64,000 nt of DNA from CADEFX01 sp963806735 (GCA_963806735.1 CAWEBE010000001.1:1-64000); one strand, 5' to 3'; shown: positions 36,532 through 44,800, counted from the first letter of the stretch. The notes: a model not told the origin generated them from the letters alone. Translations and numbers: made by a program.

Positions 36532-36682
36532 TAGAGCAGGATCGCCTCGGATTGAAGCACGCTACCCCAGCCGAGGCGTCGCGGCCGAAGCGTGAGTCCT
36601 GCTCTACACTTTAGGTTTAGAGTGCGTTTCACGCCTTACATGGAAGCGGAAGTGCTTCCATGTGGGAACGATCGCGCCCTAG
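36532..36682. repeat. Family C intergenic mosaic element (copy 3, long form)
   Basis: TTAGAGCAGGATCGCCTCGG, then GAGGCGTCGCGGCCGAAGCG, TCCTGCTCTACACT, TTTAGAGTGCG, and the hairpin CATGGAAGCGG / CTTCCATG, ending ATCGCGCCCTAG. The right CTAG supplies the stop codon (TAG) of the minus-strand lipoprotein gene at 36679. A separate short hairpin, CCCTCTCCC / GGGGAGAGGG, lies upstream at about 36442-36467. Confidence 0.8.
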
Positions 36683-36933
36683 TTCGATGTCAAGCGCGAG
36701 GGGTCCGGTTTCAGGCCCGTGACGCGCTCGAGCGCGATCGCCGCCAGGATCTTGTCCGACATGGTCTTGCGCGGCATCTCTCCCGGTGCCAGCGTGGCCT
36801 GTGTGGGTGTCGTGGCGGCCAGAGCCGAAGTCGTGAAGGGCGCGGCCATCCCCCCTTTGCTGAGTTGGGCCTCGCCCGCGCAGCCGGCACAGGCCAACGC
36901 CATGCCGCTCAAGATCAAACCACGTATGAGCAC
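36679..36933 (-). CDS. Small predicted lipoprotein
   Basis: An 84-residue protein if GTG 36933 is the start (LIRGLILSGMALACAGCAG gives a lipoprotein signal with an AGC lipobox). The end, MPRKTMSDKILAAIALERVTGLKPDPSRL, looks like a conserved helix. I recall similar endings in hypothetical proteins of related genomes but cannot verify it here. The start is uncertain: no clear ribosome site is seen, and the frame stays open upstream. The stop lies inside the family C repeat. Function unknown. Confidence 0.5.
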   Translation of the reverse strand: MLIRGLILSGMALACAGCAGEAQLSKGGMAAPFTTSALAATTPTQATLAPGEMPRKTMSDKILAAIALERVTGLKPDPSRLTSN

Positions 36934-37368
36934 GAGAGCCCCCGCTTGCCCGTCAACGGTAAAGAATCTTGCCCGTTGTCCCCCGGGCCACATTTGGTTT
37001 GCGAACTGTAGTGTGCGTCGCGAGTGCGGGCAACCCTTCATCCGCCGCAAAGCTGTGACTTGAGGAGCGCGCAACACCCGGAAAAACACATGATTGCAAT
37101 GCGTTCTAAGAATTTGATTAGGAAGAGGTCAAGATTGTCCAAAAGATCTGTTGAGATACGTCACAAGTCGGTTGACTCGTCTCGTAACGACGCCTGTGCA
37201 GCGACATTGCTAACCAGCACGGCCCTCATCGTCAGTCCCCGGAACGACAAAAGTTTAAGCAATTTCGCCTGAAATCGACGCGATCGCAGAAACGCGGAAG
37301 ATGGCATCGAACCGAATGCCTCCGCGATGCGACTGAAGAGGTGCCGGAGAGTTCAGGAGTTGCGCGTC
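36934..37368. other. Non-coding region between the small lipoprotein and SEL1 genes
   Basis: 435 bases with no convincing gene. The stretch 37090-37270 is clearly AT-richer than its surroundings and has no long clean frame. It likely holds promoters for both divergent genes. No palindrome or known element was seen in it. Confidence 0.4.
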
Positions 37369-37638
37369 ATGGCCCGCTACGAAGCGTCGTTTTCAGAGAT
37401 CACCGAAGCTGCCGCACTGGGTGGGGCGCCCGACGCCCTGCTCGAGCTGGGCCTGATGTACTGCACCGGCCGCGAGGTGACGACGGACTTGGTGGAGGCC
37501 CACAAGTGGTTCAACCTGGCGGCGCTGCGTGGCAACGAGGAGGCCCGGCGCTACCGCACCGAGCTGTCGCGCGAGATGACGCGAACCGAGATCGGCCGGG
37601 CGCAGAAGGCCGCACGCGAATGGATGTCGTGTCATTGA
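37369..37638 (+). CDS. SEL1-repeat (TPR-like) small protein
   Basis: An 89-residue protein with one to two SEL1 repeats: ALGGAPDALLELGLMYCTGREVTTDLVEAHKWFNLAALRGNEEARRYRTEL. This is the usual A-L-G-x-MY-x-x-G-x-G pattern with the AxxWF half. The end TRTEIGRAQKAAREWM is a common cap of small SEL1 proteins in Hyphomicrobiales. SEL1 repeats bind other proteins. ATG 37369 with AGGAG upstream is preferred to 37327. It is cytoplasmic, and no partner is obvious. Confidence 0.78.
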   Translation: MARYEASFSEITEAAALGGAPDALLELGLMYCTGREVTTDLVEAHKWFNLAALRGNEEARRYRTELSREMTRTEIGRAQKAAREWMSCH

Positions 37639-37677
37639 CGCAAACGGCCTGAAAAGCCGCCACGCAGCGCAGTGCTT

Positions 37678-38109
37678 TCAGCACGACGTGAAAAACGAGA
37701 GTACGCAGCCCCACGCCTTCCTGGCCCCTCCGCCGACGGCTTCGCTTGTCTTTTCTGCCTGCTCGCCCGACGAGCGCACCATGTCCTTGGTGAGTTTGGC
37801 TTTGTCCGATGCAGGGGCAGGCATGCTCGGGGTGGGAGCGGTTGCGAGCCGCTTGATTGGCCCATCGCAGTCGAAGACGGTTCCCGGCTTGATGTGGCAG
37901 CCCTGATGCCGGCCGTCCCTGGTGAGCGTCGAGACGCAGAAGGCCTGCAGTGGCTGCCCGCCCGCCAGGCGCGCGTCGCCGATAACGCAACGGTAAGTAG
38001 CTTGCGGTTGCTCGCAGACCACACAGTACTCTTGCGCTGCAGCCTCGCGCGTCAGGCTGAGGCTGGCGCCGATCGCCATTGCGACAGCAAGGAGATTGAA
38101 AACACGCAT
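37678..38109 (-). CDS. Secreted Cys-rich protein of unknown function
   Basis: A 143-residue protein with a clear signal peptide (FNLLAVAMAIGASLSLTREAAA). The mature start QEYCVVCEQPQATYRCVIGDAR has CxxC and further Cys, then AFCVSTLTRDGRHQGCHI, FDCD and a final FFTSC. At least eight cysteines suggest a disulfide-bonded fold or metal site. The linker APTPSMPAPASDKAKL is disordered. ATG 38109 is used, since the frame upstream adds only polar residues. No family name known to me; it resembles short exported proteins in related genomes. Confidence 0.65.
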   Translation of the reverse strand: MRVFNLLAVAMAIGASLSLTREAAAQEYCVVCEQPQATYRCVIGDARLAGGQPLQAFCVSTLTRDGRHQGCHIKPGTVFDCDGPIKRLATAPTPSMPAPASDKAKLTKDMVRSSGEQAEKTSEAVGGGARKAWGCVLSFFTSC

Positions 38110-38199
38110 TGATGGCGTCCGGTTGCTGCTAGTTGGCGTCTGCACCCACAATGCGGCAATTCCGGGTCGCCTTGCCGGGTTCCATATGCCGTGGGCTGA

Positions 38200-38274
38200 G
38201 CGTGTGATTCAGATCGAGAAATTCGCTCACAGACCTGCAGCGAATACTGGCGAATTTCTCGATCATCACACTAG
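38200..38274. repeat. Family A hairpin element
   Basis: GTGTGATTCAGATCGAGAAA then TTCGC, and the mirrored GCGAATTTCTCGATC followed by ATCACACTAG. The arms GATCGAGAAATTCGC and GCGAATTTCTCGATC are perfect inverted repeats of about 15 bp. It lies between the secreted protein gene start and the end of a GST gene on the same strand. Confidence 0.85.
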
Positions 38275-38280
38275 CCCGCT

Positions 38281-38904
38281 TCAGGGCGTGCCGTTGCGGC
38301 CGTGTGCGCGGTAGGCGGGACGCTCCGACAGCCGCTCGTAATAAGCGGACAGCGATCTCAGCTCCGGCTTGTCGAAACTAAGTGCGAACCAACGATTGAC
38401 GGCGAGGCCGACGGGAATGTCGGCGACGGTGAAGCTCTGCCCCGTGACGAAGGGGCCGACGGTGGCGAGATGCGCGTCGAGCAGCCGCATCTGCCGCGAC
38501 CACTCGGCGATGCCGGCCTCGACGCTCTTGGGGTCGGTGTAGCCTGGCATTTTGAGCTGCACGCCGAAGAACACGGGCCGTATGGCGCTGAAGAGGTCGG
38601 TCGATGTCCAGTCCATCCACACTTCGGCCATAGCGCGGGCCTTGAGGTCCGTGGGGTAGAGGTCGGCGCGGCCGTGCTTGGACGCGAGATAGCGCACGAT
38701 CGTGTTGGACTCGCGCAGGATGAAGCCGTCGTCGTCGATGACTGGGACGACGCCGAAGCGGCTCAAGCGCTGGAACGCCGGGTCATCGGTGGGCCGGAAG
38801 CCGCGACCCCAATCCTCGCGCTCGTACTTCTGTCCGATCTCGTCGCACATCCACAGCACCTTGCGCACGTTGATCGAGTTGGCGCGCCCGTAGATCTTGA
38901 GCAT
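38281..38904 (-). CDS. Glutathione S-transferase (tandem copy 1)
   Basis: A 207-residue GST. It starts MLKIYGRANSINVRKVLWMCDEI, with the serine/asparagine site of the beta- and theta-like groups. The glutathione motifs are VPVIDDDGFILRESNTIVRYLAS. A helical C-domain follows, ending SERPAYRAHGRNGTP. The neighbour 38937-39560 is a clear paralog, and the SERPAYRxHxRNG ends align. It belongs to a two-gene GST unit on the minus strand. The ligand is unknown. Confidence 0.92.
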   Translation of the reverse strand: MLKIYGRANSINVRKVLWMCDEIGQKYEREDWGRGFRPTDDPAFQRLSRFGVVPVIDDDGFILRESNTIVRYLASKHGRADLYPTDLKARAMAEVWMDWTSTDLFSAIRPVFFGVQLKMPGYTDPKSVEAGIAEWSRQMRLLDAHLATVGPFVTGQSFTVADIPVGLAVNRWFALSFDKPELRSLSAYYERLSERPAYRAHGRNGTP

Positions 38905-38936
38905 GGCTGGTTCCTCCACCTGTTCTGCTTTGTATG

Positions 38937-39560
38937 TCAGGGTAGCCCATTGCGGACGTGCGTACGATACGCAGGCCGTTCCGACAGACGCTCGTAGTAG
39001 CCAGCCACCGCCGGATAGCTCGGGCGTTCGAAATTCAATGCAAACCAGCGATTGACGACGAGCCCGATGGGGATGTCGCCGACCGTGAAGGACGTGCCGG
39101 TGACGAAAGGTCCGGTTGTGCGCAAATGCTCCTCGAGCTGGCCCACCTCTTTAGTGATCTGCTTGCGACCCACCTCGACGAATGACGGATGGTTCCAGGG
39201 TGGCTCGTTCAGCATGCCGCCGAGGAACGCACCTCTGAACGAGATCGAGGTCTCGTAGTTGGCCCAGTCCATCCACTGCTCGACGCGGGCTCGGGCGACA
39301 GGATCTTTCGGATAGATGTCCTCGGGACCGTATCGGGTGGCGAGATATCGCACGATGGCGTTGGACTCGCGGAGCACGACACCATTGTCGATGACGGCCG
39401 GCACCAGGCCGATGGGATTGACCTCGAGGAACGCGGGGTCGGAGGTCGGCTTGTAGCCGCGGCCCCAATCCTCCCGCTCGAAGGGCAGGTCCAACTCGCC
39501 GCACATCCACAGCACCTTGCGAACATTGAAGGAGTTGGCGCGGCCGAGGATCTTGAGCAC
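38937..39560 (-). CDS. Glutathione S-transferase (tandem copy 2)
   Basis: A 207-residue GST, paralog of the preceding one. It starts at GTG 39560, giving LKILGRANSFNVRKVLWMCGEL. GLVPAVIDNGVVLRESNAIVRYLATR is the glutathione site. It ends SERPAYRTHVRNGLP. The GTG start is chosen because it aligns exactly with the start of its paralog; the frame remains open to 39635 without family similarity. Copy 2 lies upstream of copy 1 with 32 bp between, so they are co-transcribed. Divergent from the PRMT-like gene across the B-A repeats. Confidence 0.9.
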   Translation of the reverse strand: MLKILGRANSFNVRKVLWMCGELDLPFEREDWGRGYKPTSDPAFLEVNPIGLVPAVIDNGVVLRESNAIVRYLATRYGPEDIYPKDPVARARVEQWMDWANYETSISFRGAFLGGMLNEPPWNHPSFVEVGRKQITKEVGQLEEHLRTTGPFVTGTSFTVGDIPIGLVVNRWFALNFERPSYPAVAGYYERLSERPAYRTHVRNGLP

Positions 39561-39595
39561 GGGATGCAAAACCTTGTGAACGGCTGCGAGCCAGA

Positions 39596-39669
39596 CTAGT
39601 GTCCCGATCGCGAAGTTCGTCGGACTTCGCAGCATCGTTGAACGAGATTCGCGATCGCAGGGACACTAG
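39596..39669. repeat. Family B hairpin element (B1 of B-A pair 1)
   Basis: CTAGTGTCCCGATCGCGAAG then TTCGTCGG, and the right half GATTCGCGATCGCAGGGACA ending CTAG. Arms CGATCGCGAA / TTCGCGATCG form a long hairpin. It is followed 13 bp later by a family A element. Confidence 0.85.
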
Positions 39670-39682
39670 CAAGTTTAAGATT

Positions 39683-39757
39683 TTAGTGTGCTTCAGATCG
39701 AGAAATTCGCTCATGGACCTGCCGCAAATGTCGGCGAATTCTCGATCATCACACTAG
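39683..39757. repeat. Family A hairpin element (A of B-A pair 1)
   Basis: TTAGTGTGCTTCAGATCGAG, AAATTCGC arm, then GCGAATTCTCGATCATCACA and CTAG. The left end has TTAG in place of CTAG. It ends 60 bp before the start of the PRMT-like gene. Confidence 0.85.
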
Positions 39758-39817
39758 AGCAGGTGCCGGCCAGGCTCCAACGCTAACATGCCGCCTTCGG
39801 CATGGCAGGGTCCCTCC

Positions 39818-40756
39818 ATGCGCATCGAATATCATCGCACACTGATCGCCGACCGCGTCCGCCTGGACGCGTACAGGCGCGCGCTTGCCCAGGTGATCCG
39901 CAAGGGCCACTCGACCGTTGCGGACATCGGCACGGGGACGGGGATCCTCGCCATGCTGGCTGCCAAGCTCGGGGCCAAGAAGGTCTATGCCTACGAGAAG
40001 GCCGAGATCGGCGCGGTGGCCGAGCGCTTGGCCAAGCTCAACAAGCTGCGCAACATCGAGGTCATTCCTGCCCGCTCGACGGAGATCATCGACCCGCCGC
40101 GCGTCGACATCGTGGTGACCGAGACGCTCGGCAACTACGCGCTCGAGGAGTTCCTGGTCGAGACCATGAACGACGCGCGCGCCCGTCATCTGAAGCTCGA
40201 TGGTGCGCTGATCCCGCGCGGTGTCGAGCAATTCGTATGCCCGGTGATCGCGCCGCGGCTGTTCGACGAGCTGACTGTCTGGGATGCGGTGGAGCGCGGA
40301 CTCGACTTCACGCCGGCGCGCATCATGAGCCTCAACAATGCCTATGTGCGCAGCATTCCGGCGACCGAGCTGCTCGATGCCGGGCGCGCCGCCGTGCTTT
40401 GGGATCGTCTCGATTTTTCCGAGCGCAACAGGATGAGCCGAAAAGGCAAAGGCGAGTGGCGCATTGCCCGTGCCGTCAGCGTCTATGGCCTGGCGCTCTG
40501 GTGGCACGCCGAGCTGGCGCCGGGCATTGTCCTCGCCACCAGCCCGCTGACAGCGGCGACGCACTGGGAGCAGCTTTTCTTTCCGGCGCTCGAGCCGCTA
40601 CGTCTCGAGGCCGGCGACATGCTGGCCGCCGACTTGCAGTCGCGCTCCTCCGAAGAAGGCGGAACGGACCTCGCGTGGACATTGACGGTGACCGACGCCA
40701 AGGGACGGCAGCGCACGCGACAGGCGCTCAGCTTGGAAAAAGGCTTCTTGCCCTGA
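39818..40756 (+). CDS. Protein arginine N-methyltransferase-like (PRMT-type) methyltransferase
   Basis: A 312-residue methyltransferase that keeps the PRMT signature set. Residues 4-22 match the YxxxLxDxxRxxAYRxAL helix. VADIGTGTG at 34-42 is the SAM site and Glu60 follows it. TETLGNYALEEF places glutamates at 102 and 110/111, the double-E loop that grips arginine. THWEQ at 248-251 is the THW loop, followed by LEPLRLEAGDML. These features are found in eukaryotic PRMTs. The activity is inferred; no substrate protein is known. ATG 39818 begins where the conserved helix begins. It is a single gene, with no visible operon partner. Confidence 0.78.
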   Translation: MRIEYHRTLIADRVRLDAYRRALAQVIRKGHSTVADIGTGTGILAMLAAKLGAKKVYAYEKAEIGAVAERLAKLNKLRNIEVIPARSTEIIDPPRVDIVVTETLGNYALEEFLVETMNDARARHLKLDGALIPRGVEQFVCPVIAPRLFDELTVWDAVERGLDFTPARIMSLNNAYVRSIPATELLDAGRAAVLWDRLDFSERNRMSRKGKGEWRIARAVSVYGLALWWHAELAPGIVLATSPLTAATHWEQLFFPALEPLRLEAGDMLAADLQSRSSEEGGTDLAWTLTVTDAKGRQRTRQALSLEKGFLP

Positions 40757-40900
40757 GCCGTGGGCCCCTTTGCGGCGACGCAGGGTCGCTTTCTAACCGC
40801 CGTTCAAACATCCGGTGCATGAGGAACCAGCCTCCGACGCCAGCGTTATGCGCGCAGTCCTGATGCGACTGCACAGGAACCCTTTTCAAAGGAGGAACAC

Positions 40901-41434
40901 ATGAGGCCGAAAACAGCAGCCAGCGTGGCCGTTCTGACGCTCATGCTCGGAACAGGGGCGGCGATGGCGCAGACGACCCCATCGCCCTCACAGCTGCCGC
41001 CAGAGAAGATGCCTGCCGAGAAAGTGATGCCGTCACCGAAGGCGACGGCGCCGGTCGATGGTGCGATCACCACGCAGGCGACGAACACCGTGCTCGGCAC
41101 TGACCTGATCGGCAAGAGCGCCTATGGCCCCGATCAGAAGAAGATCGGCACCATCAATGACGTCATCATGAAGCAGGACGGCACCGGCATCGAAGGTGTC
41201 GTGATCGGCGTTGGCGGCTTCCTCGGCCTCGGCGAGCACAACGTGGCGCTGAAGATGGACAAGTTCAGCTTCCGTCCGTCCGAGAGCGGCCGCATCCTGG
41301 TCGTGCTGAATGCATCGCGCGAGGAGCTGGAGAAGGCGCCAGCGTTCAAGTCCAAGGCGGACCAAGAGGCTGAGGCCGCCCGCAACGCGCCGCGGCCGAC
41401 CACGCCGTCTCCGGCCTCGACACCATCCAGGTAG
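40901..41434 (+). CDS. Secreted PRC-barrel domain protein
   Basis: A 177-residue protein. Residues 1-23 form a signal peptide (ending GAAMAQT). A Pro-rich linker follows. Residues about 68-135 are a PRC-barrel: VLGTDLIGKSAYGPDQKKIGTINDVIMKQDGTGIEGVVIGVGGFLGLGEHNVALKMDKF. PRC-barrels assemble proteins or bind RNA; periplasmic versions are common and poorly understood. It ends with a Pro/Thr/Ser-rich tail. The GGAGGAAC site lies just ahead of ATG. An intrinsic terminator follows. Confidence 0.88.
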   Translation: MRPKTAASVAVLTLMLGTGAAMAQTTPSPSQLPPEKMPAEKVMPSPKATAPVDGAITTQATNTVLGTDLIGKSAYGPDQKKIGTINDVIMKQDGTGIEGVVIGVGGFLGLGEHNVALKMDKFSFRPSESGRILVVLNASREELEKAPAFKSKADQEAEAARNAPRPTTPSPASTPSR

Positions 41435-41459
41435 TCGCTCAGCGACAGATGAGTTGCGA

Positions 41460-41489
41460 GGATGGCCCTGAGAAGGGCCATCCTTTTTT
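41460..41489 (+). terminator. Intrinsic terminator after the PRC-barrel gene
   Basis: A 10-bp perfect stem GGATGGCCCT / AGGGCCATCC with loop GAGA, followed directly by TTTTTT. It is the clearest rho-independent terminator in the window. Confidence 0.92.
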
Positions 41490-41607
41490 CGCGGTGGCTG
41501 CCATGACTCGGCATGGCAGTCATGTTCGGGGCAACGTTTTGCTTGCCGGGCCGATCGTGCATGGCCATGTTCCGTCGGATCGTTCACGGAAGGCCGACGC
41601 ATCACCC

Positions 41608-42663
41608 ATGCAAGACAAACCTCATTCGCCTGTCGACAAGCTGCACCTGGAAGACCTGGAGATCGGCAAGACCATCGCCTTCGGGCACAAGCTGGTGACG
41701 AAGGACGAGATCATTTCCTTCGCGCGCGCTTACGATCCGCAGCTCATCCATCTCGACGAGGAGGTAGCCAGGAAGTCGATCGTCGGCGGCCTGTGCGCCT
41801 CCGGCTTTCACTCCTGCGCCATGTTCATGCGCATGCTGGCCGACGATGTGCTCAACCACTCGACCTCGCTCGGCTCACCCGGCATGGACGAGGTCAAGTG
41901 GATGAAGCCGGTGCGTCCCGGCGACGTGCTCTCGGGCCGCTACGCGTGCACGGAGAAGCGCGCGCTCGGCTCCAGGCCCGAGGTCGGTCTCGCCAAGGTT
42001 CACTTCGAGATGCTGAACCAGAAGGACGAGACCGTGATGAGCTGGGACTCCAACCAGCTCCTCAAGGTGCGGCATCCGCAGGCGGCGGACACAGGCGCGG
42101 CGAGAGCGAATGGAAACGGAAAGCCAGCGCTTCTGTCGAGCTTCTGGGGCATGAGCGGACCACCGCCGTCGCGCACGTCCAATTATTTCGAGGACCGCGT
42201 GATCGGTGAGATGGCCGATCTCGGATCGCATACCTTCGCCAAGGACGAGATCATTGCCTTCGCTCGCGAATACGACCCGCAGCCGTTCCACATCGATGCC
42301 GAGGCGGCAAAGTCTTCGCTGTTCGGCGCGCTGTGCGCATCGGGATGGCATACGGCGGCGCATTACATCCGGCTGTCGGTGGCCCTGCGTCAGAAGATCG
42401 AGGCGGAGATTGCGGCGGCGGGCGGCAGGAACGCCATCTACGGTCCGTCGCCGGGGTTCAAGAACGTGCGCTGGCTGAAACCGGTGTACGTAGGCGACAC
42501 CATCGCCTTTCGCACCCGCACCTCCGAGAAGATCGATCTCAAGTCGAGGCCCGACCGCGGGCTGATGCGGTTCGAGACCCAGGGCCGCAATCAGAAAGGC
42601 GAGATCGTGTTCGCCATCACCGGGCAGATCCTGGTGGAGCGGCGCGAGCCTTATCGCGCCTAG
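41608..42663 (+). CDS. MaoC-family double-hotdog dehydratase-like protein
   Basis: A 351-residue protein of two MaoC (R-hydratase) modules. Module 1 has KDEIISFARAYDPQLIHLDEEVARKSIVGGLCASGFHSCAMFMRM, and module 2 has KDEIIAFAREYDPQPFHIDAEAAKSSLFGALCASGWHTAAHYIRL. Both hold the D-P-Q-x-x/H-x-D/H core of MaoC enzymes that add water to enoyl-CoAs. The internal symmetry shows an intragenic duplication. Start 41608 follows shortly after the terminator; a longer frame would run through the terminator. The stop TAG is supplied by the family C element. Confidence 0.88.
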   Translation: MQDKPHSPVDKLHLEDLEIGKTIAFGHKLVTKDEIISFARAYDPQLIHLDEEVARKSIVGGLCASGFHSCAMFMRMLADDVLNHSTSLGSPGMDEVKWMKPVRPGDVLSGRYACTEKRALGSRPEVGLAKVHFEMLNQKDETVMSWDSNQLLKVRHPQAADTGAARANGNGKPALLSSFWGMSGPPPSRTSNYFEDRVIGEMADLGSHTFAKDEIIAFAREYDPQPFHIDAEAAKSSLFGALCASGWHTAAHYIRLSVALRQKIEAEIAAAGGRNAIYGPSPGFKNVRWLKPVYVGDTIAFRTRTSEKIDLKSRPDRGLMRFETQGRNQKGEIVFAITGQILVERREPYRA

Positions 42664-42810
42664 AGCAGGATCGATTTGGATCGAATCACTTTTCCAATCG
42701 AGGGACGTCTCGGCCGAAGCGTGAATCCTGCTCTTCACTTATAGTTTAGAGTGCGATTCACGCCTCACATGTAAGCGGCAGCACTTCCATGTGAGGCGAT
42801 CGCGCTCTAA
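42660..42810. repeat. Family C intergenic mosaic element (copy 4, long form)
   Basis: CTAGAGCAGGATCGATTTGG, GTCTCGGCCGAAGCGTGAAT, CCTGCTCTTCACTTATAG, TTTAGAGTGCGATTCACGCC and the perfect hairpin CCTCACATGTAAG / CTTCCATGTGAGG, then CGATCGCGCTCTAA. The element occupies the entire gap between two convergent genes, and both stop codons (42661-42663 and the minus-strand TAG at 42807-42809) fall inside it. Confidence 0.88.
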
Positions 42811-43490
42811 GGCGCCATCCGCGCCACGATCGCATCGATATGGGCGGCGGCACAATCGACTGCGGGAAAGCCGGCATTCGCTTCATTGAAGACGAGGTTG
42901 AGGTCGGTGCCGGCCAAGACGATCGCCTCCACGCGCTCGCGCCGGCACAGGGTGCGCGCCAGCTCCCGCAGGCGCGCCTCGTTCTCGGGGGAAGTTCGCC
43001 CCTGGGTCGCCAATTCCAGATAGATGCGATGGATCTCGTCCACCTCGGCATCGTGCGGACGAACAACGTCGAGGCCCTCGAGCGCGCCGAACAATGCGCG
43101 ATCGATGGTGAACCTCGTGCCGAACAGGGCAACGCGCGACAACCGCCGCTCGCGCAGGCGCTCGGCGGTGACCTGAAGAATATCGATGATGGGCAGAGTG
43201 ACCTGGCGCTGCAAATCAGCCAGGCAGATGTGCGGTGTGATGGCGGGAATGGCGAAGAACTCGGCCCCTGAAGCGGCGAGCTCGCGCACGAAACCCGCCA
43301 GGTAGGCGGCCAAGCCCTCGATGCGGCCGGCTGTGACATGCGCCAAGGCCGTCGGTGCGTGGGCATTTGCCATCGTCAAGCGAGGCGCGATGTTGCGCGC
43401 TGCGCAGGCGGCCGCAATCGCCTCGTAGTAGATCACCGTCGCGCCCACACCCAGGCCGCCGACGAGGCCGAAATGCCTGCTTGTGTCCAT
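42807..43490 (-). CDS. Aspartate/glutamate racemase-fold protein lacking the expected catalytic cysteines
   Basis: A 227-residue protein with the two-domain Asp/Glu racemase fold: GLVGGLGVGATVIYYEAI at the start, IPAITPH at 81-87 and VLAGTDLNLVF at 191-201. In canonical racemases these two sites read like CNTAH and GCTE, with one Cys each. Here the positions are Ala and Gly, so racemisation by the usual two-cysteine chemistry is not expected. The fold is clear; the reaction is not. Other family members include isomerases, lyases and substrate-specific variants. It starts at ATG 43490, and its stop is inside the repeat. Confidence 0.75.
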   Translation of the reverse strand: MDTSRHFGLVGGLGVGATVIYYEAIAAACAARNIAPRLTMANAHAPTALAHVTAGRIEGLAAYLAGFVRELAASGAEFFAIPAITPHICLADLQRQVTLPIIDILQVTAERLRERRLSRVALFGTRFTIDRALFGALEGLDVVRPHDAEVDEIHRIYLELATQGRTSPENEARLRELARTLCRRERVEAIVLAGTDLNLVFNEANAGFPAVDCAAAHIDAIVARMAP

Positions 43491-43623
43491 CGCTATGCGT
43501 CCGGCTCCGGTGAACTCCGCGTCCGCGACGCGAGGAGATTTACAGTATCACGCGGCGCTCGACATGGAATTTTCGTCGGTGAATGGACCCGCCAGGTCGG
43601 CCGTGCAACCAGATGAACTCGCG

Positions 43624-44769
43624 CTATCTCGGCTGCTGCGCACTGGGGCAAAGGTCGAAGGCGCGCACCAATGCGGCCGCGCGATTGGCGAATTCCTCGA
43701 TCGGCTCGCCGCCCTGGGCATGCGTGCGGATGAAGGCGTCGGCGTGACTTTTCTCGAATCCGTCGAGGACCTGTAGAGCCGTGTAGTGCACCTCCTCGCC
43801 GACGGAGGTGCGGATCAGGATGTTCTTGCTGCCGCCATAGCTCGCCGTCCACACCTTGCAGACCGCCGGACGCTCGGCGGGGCGCGGCTGGCGCAATAGC
43901 GCCGGGCCGGCGCCCATCAGCGCTGCGGTATTGAATACATGCAGGGAGTTCACGGGTGCATCGCCCTGGGCGCTTTGTGGCGTATCGCGCGGTTCGTCGG
44001 GCACCGCACGCGCCTCATCGGGTACGCGCACCACGCGCGGCTCGTCAGGTATGCGCGCCCGAGTGGCTACGGCAACCTGTGCCCGGTTCCGGGGCTCGTG
44101 CTCCTCCTGCAAGCCGGCGATCGTCTGGCCCGTGCAGTAGACAATGCGATAGCGCTCGGCGATCGCCTCGATGGACTGGGCGTAGCGCCGGTCGACCGCC
44201 CAGCGGCGCGTCAGGTCGCGGAAGGTCACGGCGCGCCCGAGCTTGCGTGAGACTTCGATGATGTCGTCCTGCCGCTCGCGCGTGCGGCGGGCGGCGGCAT
44301 TGGCCACCGGTTCGCCGGAGTACGCGACCAGGTGCTGGAGCTGAGCCAGGACGCCCGTCGATACGTCGGGAAAGCTGTCGCCCGGCACGCCGCCACCTGT
44401 GGTGCCGAGACCGGCGAAATTGTTCTGCGCCGGCTTCACGTCGCCCCAACGGCCGCTGCCAGTGCGGTAGGTCAGGTAGTTGGTCTCGAGCAACATCTGG
44501 AAGAAGGCGTAGTCCCAGCGCACGCGCAGGGCCTCGCCGTGCTGCCGGTAGAGCCTGGCGATGTCACGAAACCGCGGCTCCATGTTGGGATTGCGTGCCG
44601 CCATGAAGTGCATCAGGCGGGCGGGCGTCGCGCAGGCGGGCACGCGGTTGCCCTCATGCGTGCGGATCTCCGGCGCGGCCGCAGCTCGCGCGGTGAAAAG
44701 CGCAAGCAAGAGCGACGGCAGCAGGATGCCGAGCAGCACGAGCCGTTGCGTCATCGGGCGCGACGCCAT
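43624..44769 (-). CDS. Secreted GH73-type beta-N-acetylglucosaminidase domain protein (tandem copy 1)
   Basis: A 381-residue exported protein. A signal peptide (LVLLGILLPSLLLALFTARAAAA) is followed by a glucosaminidase domain: WDYAFFQMLLETNYLTYRT, with the Glu of GH73, and KPAQNNFAGLGTTGGGVPGDSF. A Pro/Arg-rich linker and a conserved C-terminal domain follow, CKVWTASYGGSKNILIRTSVGEEVHYTALQVLDGFEKSHADAFI. Such enzymes cut peptidoglycan glycan. ATG 44769 or 44754 fits the signal. A paralog lies immediately upstream, with a family A hairpin between them. Confidence 0.82.
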   Translation of the reverse strand: MASRPMTQRLVLLGILLPSLLLALFTARAAAAPEIRTHEGNRVPACATPARLMHFMAARNPNMEPRFRDIARLYRQHGEALRVRWDYAFFQMLLETNYLTYRTGSGRWGDVKPAQNNFAGLGTTGGGVPGDSFPDVSTGVLAQLQHLVAYSGEPVANAAARRTRERQDDIIEVSRKLGRAVTFRDLTRRWAVDRRYAQSIEAIAERYRIVYCTGQTIAGLQEEHEPRNRAQVAVATRARIPDEPRVVRVPDEARAVPDEPRDTPQSAQGDAPVNSLHVFNTAALMGAGPALLRQPRPAERPAVCKVWTASYGGSKNILIRTSVGEEVHYTALQVLDGFEKSHADAFIRTHAQGGEPIEEFANRAAALVRAFDLCPSAQQPR

Positions 44770-44800
44770 GCGCCGGAAACTCCCGTTGCCTGGGTACTGA

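Noticed and set aside
41449..41607. N-terminal extension of the MaoC gene
   Set aside because: It crosses the strong terminator after the PRC-barrel gene and shows no family similarity.
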